Translations under genes and position numbers: made by a program
Assembly: GCA_964355545.1 (NCBI GenBank)
Contig: CAYHEK010000062.1
Coordinates: forward strand, 1 to 9,180
Direction of reading: 5' to 3'
From: JAPLGE01 sp964355545
Lineage (GTDB): Bacteria > Bipolaricaulota > Bipolaricaulia > UBA7950 > UBA9294
DNA: 9,180 bases
Shown: positions 1 through 7,100 of the stretch, piece by piece
Layout: each line of letters opens with the position of its first letter
Position numbering within the stretch: position 1 is the first letter of the stretch
Notes under the pieces: model-generated
What the model saw: the letters and a program-made list of their open reading frames with translations, nothing else
The model's database searches: none
Told to the model about the DNA's origin: nothing

Positions 1-65
1 CACCTGTCTGGAGAACAGGTGTACCCAACCGGGTACCGCGGGTTCAAATCCCGCCCCCTCCGCCA
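1..65 (+). tRNA. tRNA-Ser(GGA), 3' part (5' end outside window)
   Basis: This is the 3' two-thirds of a serine tRNA. The anticodon arm has a 5-bp stem, CCTGT (3-7) with ACAGG (15-19), around the loop CTGGAGA (8-14). The anticodon GGA at 10-12 reads UCC and UCU. A long class II variable arm follows, GTACCC (21-26) with GGGTAC (31-36), which is expected for tRNA-Ser. The T arm is GCGGG-TTCAAAT-CCCGC (38-54). The 3' acceptor strand CCCCTCC (55-61), discriminator G62 and an encoded CCA (63-65) complete it, so the missing 5' acceptor strand should read GGAGGGG. The acceptor 5' strand and D arm lie before the window. The SRP RNA begins immediately after the CCA, so the two are probably co-transcribed and separated by tRNA 3' processing. 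Confidence 0.95.
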
Positions 66-338
66 GGCCTGTGCTAGGTGGGGGGCTAGCGGTCCCCTCT
101 ATTCCACAACCCGCTCTAGTGGAGCCGAAGGGTTCCCTGAGGGGGAGGGCGGTAGGGTCCGTCCTCGGACAGGCGGTGTTGAGGGTCGAGCCCTCTGCGG
201 CGCACGCTGGTGAACCCCGTCAGGCCCGGAAGGGAGCAGCGGTAAGCCGGCCTCTGTGGGTGTTAGAGGATCCCTTGGCCTGAGCCGGCCATCCGAGAAG
301 CGCCTGCTGGCTTCCTTCGACGGGGCCACGCACAGGCC
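66..338 (+). ncRNA. ffs: SRP RNA, long Bacillus-type (scRNA/4.5S equivalent)
   Basis: This is the RNA scaffold of the signal recognition particle, which pairs with Ffh to target nascent membrane and secreted proteins to FtsY and the translocon. The universal domain IV hairpin is at about 219-240: CCC-GGAA-GGG (225-234) with the conserved internal-loop strands CAGG and GAGCAGC around it. The 5' region, GTGCTAGGTGGGG followed by CTAGCGGT, closely resembles my recollection of the Alu-like 5' end of Bacillus subtilis scRNA. The outermost ends pair perfectly: AGGCCTGTGC (65-74) with GCACAGGCCT (330-339), a helix 1-like closure that fixes the boundaries and gives about 273 nt, near the Bacillus length. 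Inner pairings include GCTGG (206-210) with CCGGC (247-251) and CCTCT (192-196) with AGAGG (265-269). Exact mature ends are inferred from this pairing. No intrinsic terminator with a clear U tract follows; only a weakly T-rich stretch is seen after 340. Confidence 0.93.
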
Positions 339-389
339 TCTTGTGTTTCGAATCTTTCCTTCCCATCCGCGCCTCGTTCACTGCGTTTA

Positions 390-398
390 TGCTAAGAT
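390..398 (+). promoter_or_regulatory. possible extended -10 promoter for thpR operon
   Basis: The 77-nt gap between the SRP RNA and thpR contains TGCTAAGAT, which matches an extended -10 element (TGn followed by TAnnAT). No convincing -35 hexamer lies 16-18 nt upstream. A start about 7 nt downstream would give a leader of only about 11 nt, beginning just ahead of the Shine-Dalgarno. The operon may instead be read from the tRNA/SRP RNA promoter upstream of the window. This is a motif match only. Confidence 0.25.
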
Positions 399-405
399 CT
401 TGCGC

Positions 406-412
406 GGAGGAG
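406..412 (+). promoter_or_regulatory. Shine-Dalgarno deciding the thpR start
   Basis: GGAGGAG lies three bases before ATG 416. It supports that start over the in-frame ATGs at 341 and 389, which have no comparable site and would add residues absent from the family. Confidence 0.8.
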
Positions 413-415
413 ACG

Positions 416-985
416 ATGCGCACCTTCCTGTGCATTCCGATCGACGCCCACCTTAGGGAGACCCTGGCCGACCTTGCAGAATCTCTCCGTCGCCGCGTGC
501 GCGCCCCGGCGTCGTGGGTCCGGCCGGAGAACTTCCACGTCACGGTCCGCTTCCTCGGGGAGATCGACCCGATGCTGACGGTCGATCTGGAACGGCTCTG
601 CCGCGAGATTACCGATCCGATCGCGCCGTTTGATCTCACGGTCGATCGGCTGGGCGCTTTCCCCTCCCCGGCGCGGCCGCGGGTCCTCTGGGCGGGAGGG
701 GAGGCCCCTCCGGAGTTCCTCGAACTCACGTCCTCCCTCAACGCCGCGCTGGCAAAGGTTGGGTTCCCCGAGGAGCGGAAGGAGACGGTCGCCCACATCA
801 CCCTCGCCCGACTGAAGGGACCCTCCGGCGGGTCGGTCGAGGAGGCGTTCTGCGCCGCTCTGCCATTCCCTACCCACACCCTGCGCGCGGATCGGCTCGT
901 CCTGATGGAGAGCGAGCTCAATCCCGACGGGGCGCGCTACACGCCCCTCTTCTCGCGGTCGCTCGGAGGTCGCGGTGAGGTTTGA
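416..985 (+). CDS. thpR: RNA 2',3'-cyclic phosphodiesterase (2H family, ThpR/LigT)
   Basis: This 189-residue protein belongs to the 2H phosphoesterase superfamily. Both signature motifs are present: FHVTVRFLGE with H41 and T43, and AHITLARLK with H127 and T129. The two histidines form the catalytic pair. The N-terminus MRTFLCIPID is also typical, and the length is normal for bacterial ThpR. Family members hydrolyse RNA 2',3'-cyclic phosphate ends to 2'-phosphate and were first described as 2'-5' RNA ligases acting on tRNA halves; which activity matters here cannot be read from sequence. It is the first gene of a plus-strand cluster with archease and rtcB, overlapping archease by 11 bp, which suggests translational coupling and a shared role in RNA-end metabolism. 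The start at ATG 416 is set by the GGAGGAG site and by family alignment. Confidence 0.93.
   Translation: MRTFLCIPIDAHLRETLADLAESLRRRVRAPASWVRPENFHVTVRFLGEIDPMLTVDLERLCREITDPIAPFDLTVDRLGAFPSPARPRVLWAGGEAPPEFLELTSSLNAALAKVGFPEERKETVAHITLARLKGPSGGSVEEAFCAALPFPTHTLRADRLVLMESELNPDGARYTPLFSRSLGGRGEV
965..970 (+). promoter_or_regulatory. Shine-Dalgarno of archease inside thpR
   Basis: GGAGGT sits four bases before GTG 975, inside the last codons of thpR. It supports the GTG start and lets a ribosome finishing thpR at 985 reinitiate nearby. Confidence 0.75.
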
Positions 986-1397
986 GTACCTCGAACACAC
1001 GGCCGACGTCGCCCTGCGCGGGGTCGGGAAGACGGTCGAGGAGGCGTTCTGCGAGGCGGCGCGGGCGATGACAAACCTGATGGTCGACCTCGATCGGGTC
1101 CGTCCGGAAGAGGCGGTCCCGGTCGTGCGGAGCGCGGAGCGGCTCGACCTCCTTTTGGTCGAGTGGCTCGCCGCGTTCCTCGCGGAGAAGGACCTCTCGC
1201 GCCGTGTCTTCTCGCGCTTCCGCACGGAGGTCCACCGCGAGGAGGAAGGGTATCGCCTCGAGGGCGAAGGTTGGGGAGAGGTCCTCGACCCGAGCCGGCA
1301 CGGCGTAAAGCTTGAGGTGAAGGGGATCACGTACGCGGGTCTGCGCGTCGTTCAAGAGAACGGGGAATGGATCGCCCAGTGCGTCGTCGACGTGTGA
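975..1397 (+). CDS. Archease (RtcB cofactor protein)
   Basis: This 140-residue protein is recognisable as archease, the small metal-binding protein that speeds RtcB turnover by promoting guanylylation of the ligase. The N-terminus MRFEYLEHTADVALRG carries the family hallmark EHTAD (acidic residue D11). The C-terminus shows the conserved block around EVKGITYAGLRV and ends with WIAQCVVDV, whose aspartate is likely one of the metal ligands. Length is standard. The start is GTG; the coding region begins inside thpR, and rtcB follows after 10 bp. This adjacency to RtcB is the usual arrangement for archease and makes the call secure. It probably acts in the cytoplasm as a transient partner of the ligase encoded next. 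Confidence 0.93.
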   Translation: MRFEYLEHTADVALRGVGKTVEEAFCEAARAMTNLMVDLDRVRPEEAVPVVRSAERLDLLLVEWLAAFLAEKDLSRRVFSRFRTEVHREEEGYRLEGEGWGEVLDPSRHGVKLEVKGITYAGLRVVQENGEWIAQCVVDV

Positions 1398-1407
1398 AGG
1401 AGGGCCG

Positions 1408-2868
1408 ATGAGCGAAGAGTTCGTGCTAGAAGAGGTCTCTCCATCGGAGTGGGTCCTGCCGAAGACGGGGGAGATGCGGGTCCCAGGGCGGATCTTCGCC
1501 GATAGCGACACGATCGAGCAGTTGCAAGCCGACGTCGGGGAGAAGGCGGAGTGGAACTCGCTCCGGCAACTCGTGAACGTCGCCTGCCTCCCCGGGATCG
1601 TGAGCGCGGCCCTCGCCCTGCCCGACGTCCACCCGGGATACGGCTTTCCGATCGGCGGGGTGGGGGCATTCGATCTCGAGGAGGGAGTCGCGGTCGTGGG
1701 CGGGGTCGGGTTCGACATCAACTGCGGGGTCCGGCTCCTCGCCACTCCACTTGAGGCGGCGGAGGTCTCCTCGATCCTTCCTCGGCTCGCCGACGACCTC
1801 TTCGCCACGGTCCCGGCCGGGCTGGGCTCGGAGGGCGAGCTCCGTTTGTCCATCGAGGAGGTCGACCGGGTCCTCGCGCAGGGCGCCCCCTACGTCGTCG
1901 CGCGCGGGTACGGCCTCGAAGAGGACCTCCCCTACATCGAGGAGGGGGGAAGGATCTTGGGAGCGGACCCCTCGACGGTCAGCCGGCTCGCCAAGCAGCG
2001 CGAGTTCCGCCAGGTGGGGACCCTCGGCTCGGGGAACCACTACCTCGAGGTGCAGACGGTCGAGGAGATCCTTGATCAAGCGGCCGCGGCGGCGTACGGG
2101 CTCTCCGCCGGGCAGCTTGTGATCTCGATCCACACCGGGTCGCGCGCCCTCGGCCACCAGGTCTGCCAGGACTACCTGAAGGAGATGGAGGGGGCGAGCC
2201 GCCGGTACGCGATCCCGATCCGGGAGAAGGAGCTCGTCTGCGCGCCGATCCGAAGCGACGAGGGGCGGCGCTACCTCGCCGCGGTCGCCTGTGGATCGAA
2301 CTGCGCCTTTTCGAATCGCCAGGTGATCGCGCACCTCGTGCGGACCTCACTCCGCCGCGTCCTCAACCTCGAGATGAGCCAGGTACGGACGGTCTACGAC
2401 ATCGGCCACAACAACGCCAAGGTCGAGCACCACACGATCGACGGGGAGAGCCGCGACCTCCTCGTCCACCGCAAGGGCTCGACGCGCGCCTTCGGGCCAG
2501 GACGGGAGGAGTCGCCCGAGGCGTACCGCGCGGTCGGCCACCCCACCCTCGTCGGCGGGACGATGGGGACGGCGTCGTACGTCATGCGGGGAACCGACCT
2601 CGGAATGGAGAAGGCCTTCGGGAGCGGGATCCACGGGGCGGGGCGCGCCCTCTCGCGCAAGAAGGCCGCGCACAAGTACCGGGGGGAGGACATCAAGGCG
2701 TCGCTGGAGAAGGAGGGAATCACCCTGCGCGCGCACAACCTGCGCGGGGTCGCCGAGGAGGCGCCGGGGGCGTACAAGGACGTGGAGCGCGTCGTCCGCG
2801 CGGCGACCGAGGCGGGGATCAATCAACCGGTGGCGCGCCTCCGGCCGCTCGCCGTGGTCAAGGGTTGA
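1408..2868 (+). CDS. rtcB: RNA-splicing/repair ligase RtcB
   Basis: RtcB joins RNA 3'-phosphate or 2',3'-cyclic phosphate ends to 5'-OH ends using GTP and Mn2+, through a guanylylated histidine. The 486-residue protein is full length and has no intein. Known key residues map at consistent offsets from the Pyrococcus enzyme: metal ligands D103 and C106 in GFDINCG, H211 in SGNHYLEV, H242 in SIHTGSR and H334 in DIGHNN; the nucleophile H409 in GIHGAGR; and the guanine-contacting lysine K485 in the terminal VVKG. N210 and E214 are also present. Other conserved blocks are LPDVHPGYGFPIGG (71-84) and GGTMGTASYV (383-392). The segment SNCAFSNRQ (297-305) differs from the commoner ANxAWANRQ. AGGAGGG at 1398-1404 precedes ATG 1408. 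Substrates may be cleaved tRNA or other stress-broken RNA; the sequence does not say which. Confidence 0.96.
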   Translation: MSEEFVLEEVSPSEWVLPKTGEMRVPGRIFADSDTIEQLQADVGEKAEWNSLRQLVNVACLPGIVSAALALPDVHPGYGFPIGGVGAFDLEEGVAVVGGVGFDINCGVRLLATPLEAAEVSSILPRLADDLFATVPAGLGSEGELRLSIEEVDRVLAQGAPYVVARGYGLEEDLPYIEEGGRILGADPSTVSRLAKQREFRQVGTLGSGNHYLEVQTVEEILDQAAAAAYGLSAGQLVISIHTGSRALGHQVCQDYLKEMEGASRRYAIPIREKELVCAPIRSDEGRRYLAAVACGSNCAFSNRQVIAHLVRTSLRRVLNLEMSQVRTVYDIGHNNAKVEHHTIDGESRDLLVHRKGSTRAFGPGREESPEAYRAVGHPTLVGGTMGTASYVMRGTDLGMEKAFGSGIHGAGRALSRKKAAHKYRGEDIKASLEKEGITLRAHNLRGVAEEAPGAYKDVERVVRAATEAGINQPVARLRPLAVVKG

Positions 2869-2882
2869 GCACGCGGTGCGAG
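2848..2882 (+). repeat. Imperfect inverted repeat over the convergent rtcB/yvcK stops
   Basis: Arms CGTG (2853-2856) plus TCAA (2858-2861) pair with TTGA (2865-2868) plus CACG (2870-2873) around a GGG loop (2862-2864), with one G/G mismatch. Outer arms CTCGC (2848-2852) and GCGAG (2878-2882) extend it across a 4-nt bulge. The centre at 2863 is the midpoint of the two stop codons: TCA 2858-2860 is the yvcK stop on the minus strand, and TGA 2866-2868 is the rtcB stop. A stem-loop would form in transcripts from either strand. There is no U tract, so it is not a standard intrinsic terminator; it could help 3'-end formation or stability. Confidence 0.45.
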
Positions 2883-4165
2883 AAGGCGCGCGAGTGCCGG
2901 ACGATCGCGCGCGCGAGCTTCTCCGGGTCGTGCTTGACGGTCAGTTTCCCCTCGAGTTCGATCGTCCCCAGGAGGTCCGCGCGGACCCCCTCGAGACCAT
3001 ACTCGTTTGGCTCCCCGAGGTCGTCCTCGACCGGCTCGGCCTTCTCCTCGCGGTAGCCGGCGAGGAGGTCCTCCGCGGGACGAGTCGAGTTGATGAGGAC
3101 GCGATCGAATGTGCGCAGGCGAAGGTAGTCGTTGAGGACGCGCAGGTGGTCGCGCAGGGTGAACCCGTCGGTCTCTCCCCGCTCGGTCATCAGGTTCGCT
3201 ACATACACCTTCTCCGCGGCGGCCCTCTCGATCGCTTCGGCGATCCCGTCGCCGAGGAGGTTCGGGATGAGGCTCGTGAACAGGCTCCCTGGCCCAAGGA
3301 GGATGAGATCGGCCTTCTCGATCGCGGCGAGGACCTCGGGGTGGGGCTTCACGTGCGGTGCAGAGAGGGCGATCCGCCTGATCCGGCGCGGGTCCAAAGC
3401 GAGCCGGGTCTCCCCCTCCACCCACTCCCCATCCTCCATCTCGGCCACAAGGTGAGTCTTGGCGAGGGTCGCGGGGAGGACGCGGCCGCGCACGTTCAGG
3501 ATGTGGCTCATCTCCTCGATCGCCCGGTCGAACCCTCCGGTCGCCTGCTCCATCCCCACGAGGAGGAGGTTCCCCAGGGAGTGGCCGTCGAGCTCGCTTG
3601 GCCCAGAGAAGCGGTGCTGGAAGAGGCGGGCCATCCGCTCCTCATCCTCAGCCAGAGCGAGGATGCAGTTTCGGACGTCTCCTGGAGGGAGGACATCGAG
3701 CTCAGTCCGCAGCCGCCCTGAGCTTCCACCGTCGTCCATCACCGTCACCACGGCGGTGAGGTTCGACGTCGTCTCCTTCAAGCCGCGCAGGAGCGTGGAG
3801 AGGCCGGTCCCTCCTCCCAGGGCGACGACGCGCGGACCCCTCTCCAGGACTCGTGTGCGGTAGATGAGGTCCGCCGCCTTCTCGTCCCTCCCCGGGGCGA
3901 CCCCCCGGGCGATCGAGCGCACGAGCTGGGCGACTCCCAGACTGAACCCAACGATCCCCAAGAGGAAGAAGACGGCGATGAGGGCGTAGCGGGACCCGCC
4001 GGCCTCGGGAAGGAGGCGGTAGAGGAGGCGGATCCGCTCCTTGCCCACGATCTCAAGGAGGGCAAAGACGAAGAGGGCGGTGGACGAGAGGGCGAGGAGC
4101 CCCCAGCGCTTCATCCGCATCCCGGGGTAGAGCCAGCGCAGGCCCCCGCGCAGGGAGAGGTTCAT
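2858..4165 (-). CDS. yvcK: YvcK/CofD-like gluconeogenesis factor with N-terminal membrane anchor
   Basis: The 435-residue protein has two parts. Residues about 20-40 and 60-82 are hydrophobic and look like two membrane helices with positive flanks, which would leave the C-terminal domain in the cytoplasm. From about 111 on it is a YvcK (UPF0052, CofD-like) domain: ALGGGTGLSTLLRGLK (115-130), MDDGGSSGRLR (143-153), PPGDVRNCILAL (160-171), HSLGNLLL (195-202), GPGSLFTSLIPNLL (291-304) and LMTERGETDGFT (325-336). In Bacillus, YvcK binds UDP-N-acetylglucosamine and is needed for growth on gluconeogenic carbon sources and for normal shape. Unlike Bacillus, no rapZ or whiA neighbour is seen here. 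ATG 4165 overlaps the dnaE stop in an ATGA, with GGAG (4174-4171) five bases upstream. Its 3' end overlaps rtcB by 11 bp. Confidence 0.92.
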   Translation of the reverse strand: MNLSLRGGLRWLYPGMRMKRWGLLALSSTALFVFALLEIVGKERIRLLYRLLPEAGGSRYALIAVFFLLGIVGFSLGVAQLVRSIARGVAPGRDEKAADLIYRTRVLERGPRVVALGGGTGLSTLLRGLKETTSNLTAVVTVMDDGGSSGRLRTELDVLPPGDVRNCILALAEDEERMARLFQHRFSGPSELDGHSLGNLLLVGMEQATGGFDRAIEEMSHILNVRGRVLPATLAKTHLVAEMEDGEWVEGETRLALDPRRIRRIALSAPHVKPHPEVLAAIEKADLILLGPGSLFTSLIPNLLGDGIAEAIERAAAEKVYVANLMTERGETDGFTLRDHLRVLNDYLRLRTFDRVLINSTRPAEDLLAGYREEKAEPVEDDLGEPNEYGLEGVRADLLGTIELEGKLTVKHDPEKLARAIVRHSRAFSHRVLNP

Positions 4166-7100
4166 CGTCGCTCCGCGGCCTGGAAGAGGACCCGGCCCGA
4201 GCCGAGGAGGGACTCGAGTCCCTCCCTCAGTCCAAGGGAGGCCTCAACCCAGTGATCCCTCCCCGCCGCGACCTCGAGGTTTCCTCGTTCGTCCTCGATG
4301 CGCAAAAGGAGTGGGGAGTCGCCTCGGTGCTCGGCAAGGAGGGCGACGAGCCGGCCCAGGCGTTCGCGGTCGACCTCCGCTTCCTTCAGGGTGACGGCGA
4401 CGGAGAGGCGAAGGTGAGAGGCGACCTCCTCGAGGGGAAAGACCTCCTCGGCGATGAGGTTCTGCCTGCCGTTGCGCTCACCACTCGAGAGGCGCAGGCC
4501 GAGGAGCCGGTCCTCGGCGAGGAGGCCGAACGTGGCCTCGAGGACCCTGGGAAAGACCGTGATCTCGGCCTCTGCGTTCCCGTCCTCCAGGGTGAGGAAG
4601 GCCATCTGCGCGCCGTTCTTGGTCGGAATCACCCGCAGCCGCTTCACCCGCCCTCCCACGATCGCACCCTTCCCCTCTTCGAGCGCAGTGACCGCGGAAA
4701 GGGGCGTGCAGAAGAGGGCGAGGCGGTCGCGGTGCGGGTCGAGGGGGTGCGCGCTCACATAGAGGCCGAGAAGCTCCCTCTCGAAGGCAAGGAGATCCTT
4801 CTCCGGGAACTCTTCCTCCGAGACGATCGGGGCGACGGGTGCCGTCTCGAGCCCCGCGAAGAAGGAGACCTGTCCGCTCTCGCGCTCCGCGCGCGCGATC
4901 TGCATCAGCTCTAGCCCCTCCGAGAGCCGGAGGAGGAGCCCCCGCCGCGTCGCGCCGAGGCCGTCGAAGGCCCCCGCCTTGATCAGGGCCTCGAGGGCCT
5001 CACGGTCGCCTCCCTCCCCCGCGACCCTGCGGCACAGGTCGAAGAACGACGTGAACCCCTTCCCCCTCGCCGCAAGGATGGAGGCGATCGTCCCATCTCC
5101 CGCGTGCTTGATCGCCCCAAGGCCGAAGCGGATCCGGCGCTCGCCGATCGGGGCGAAGTCGCGCTCGCTCTCATTGATGTCGGGCGGGAGGACCTCGATC
5201 CCCATCTCGCGACACTCGCCGATGTACTCGGCGACCTTGTCCGTGTCCCCCTGCACGCTCCCGAGGAGACTCGCCATGAAGTGGGTGGGGTAGTTCGCCT
5301 TGAGGTAGGCGGTCCAATAGGAGACGAAGGCGTAGGCGGTCGCGTGGGACTTGTTGAACCCGTAGCGCGCGAACTTCTCCATGTCGTCGAAGGTCCGCTC
5401 TGCCGCTTCCTCTGAGATTTCGTTCGCCCGGCAGCCGGTGAGGAACTTCTCGCGCAGGCCCTCCATGATCTCCTTCTTCTTCTTTCCCATCGCCTTGCGA
5501 AGGGTGTCCGCCTCGGCGAGGGTGAACCCAGCGAGCCGCTGTGCGATCAGCATCACCTGGTCCTGATAGATGGGGAGGCCGTAGGTGTCCTCGAGAACCT
5601 CTTTCAGGCTTGGGTGGGGATAGGTCACCGGCACGCGGCCGCTCCGGCGCCTGACGTAGTCGTCGGTCATCCCGCTCTCCAGGGGCCCGGGGCGATAGAG
5701 GGCGAGGAGGGCGACGAGGTCTTCGAAGCGCTCCGGCTTCATCTGGCGGATCAGGCCGGTCACCCCCGAGCCTTCGAGCTGGAAGACTCCTGCGGTGTGT
5801 CCCTCCTCGATCAACCGGTAGGTCTTTTCGTCGTCGAGCGCGACTCGGTCCAGGTCGACCACGACCCCGGCCCGCTCCTCGAGAGAGGCGAGGGTCTCCG
5901 AAATCAACGTCAGGTTGCGTAGACCCAGGAAGTCGAACTTGAGGAGGCCGACGGCCTCAACGTCTCCCATGTCGAACTGGGTGACCACCTCTCCCGTGGT
6001 CAGGCGCATGAGCGGGACGCGGCGGATGAGCTCCTCCGCGGAGATGACGACTCCGGCGGCGTGGGTGGCGGTGTTGCGCGTCAACCCTTCCAGGCGCAGC
6101 CCGATATCGACGACCTTTTTCACGTCCTCATCGTTCTCATAGAGGGAGCGAAGCTCGGAGACCTCCTCCACGGCCGTCCCGAGCTGGTAGGCGTAGGGGA
6201 TGAGCTTCGCCGTGCGGTCGGTCTTCCCGTATGGGACCCCCAGGACGCGCCCGACGTCGCGAACGACGCTCCGGGCGGCCATCCGGTCGAACGTCACAAT
6301 CTGAGCCGTCTTCGCGTGCGAGCCCTCCCCCCCGTACTTCTCCCGCACGTAGGCGATCACGCGGTCGCGCCCCTTCACGCAGAAGTCGATGTCGAAGTCC
6401 GGCAGGCTGACCCGATCCGGATTGAGGAACCGCTCGAAGATCAGGTTGTACTTCAATGGGTCGACCCGAGTGATCCTAAGACAGTAGGAGACGAGGCTCC
6501 CGGCGGCCGATCCGCGTCCTGGGCCGACCGGGATCCGGTTCTCCCGCGCGAAGCGGACGAAGTCCCAGACGATGAGGAAGTAGGTCGCGTAGTTCATCCG
6601 CTCGATCACCGAGAGCTCGTAGTCGAGGCGCTCTTTCACCGCGGTGCCGACTTCCCCGAACTGCTCCCTCGCCCCGGCGCAGGCGAGGCTGCGCAGGTAC
6701 TCGTCCGCGCTCTGGTACCCCGAAGGTAAGGGGAACGGCGGGACGAGGTTCGTCCCGAACTCAAGCTCGAGGTTGCAGGAGTCAGCGATCCGGCGCGTGT
6801 TCCCGAGCGCCTCGGGGAGGTCAGAGAAGAGTTCCGCCATCTCTTCACTCGTGCGGAAGTGGTACCCCGTCCCGTCGAAGGTCATCCGGTCGGGGTCGGC
6901 GAGCTTCTTGTTCGCGCGGATGTTCAAGAGGACCTCGTGGGCAAGATGGTCCTCAGGAGCGAGGTAATGAACGTCGTTCGTCGCCACCAAGGGAAGCCCG
7001 AGCGTCTGCGCCAGGCGGCCGAGGCGCTCGCGCAGGCGCTTTCCTTGCTCTGTCCCGTGATCCTGAACCTCGAGGTAGAAGTTCCCCTCCCCGAAGAGCT

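Noticed and set aside
19..329. Short ORFs on both strands over the tRNA and SRP RNA
   Set aside because: They overlie two structured RNA genes with clear signatures and show no protein family features.
330..350. SRP RNA closing helix followed by a T-rich run as an intrinsic terminator
   Set aside because: The two helix arms are about 255 nt apart and the following stretch is interrupted by Gs, so it does not fit a normal intrinsic terminator.
377..398. TTCACT (377-382) as a -35 paired with TAAGAT (393-398)
   Set aside because: The spacer would be only 10 nt, too short for a standard sigma factor; only the extended -10 reading was kept, at low confidence.
341..415. Upstream in-frame ATGs (341, 389) as thpR starts
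   Set aside because: They would add 25 or 9 residues not found in the family, and the strong GGAGGAG site points to ATG 416.
392..1330. Long minus-strand ORF (312 codons) opposite thpR and archease
   Set aside because: Antisense to two well-recognised genes. The translation is low-complexity and rich in Arg, Ser and Pro with no motif, as expected for a shadow frame in GC-rich DNA.
1426..2334. Long minus-strand ORF (302 codons) inside rtcB
   Set aside because: Wholly antisense to rtcB, whose catalytic residues are all intact. The Asp/Arg/Leu-rich translation has no family resemblance.
2876..3721. Plus-strand ORF (281 codons) opposite yvcK
   Set aside because: Complement of a recognised YvcK coding region, with no independent Shine-Dalgarno or domain.
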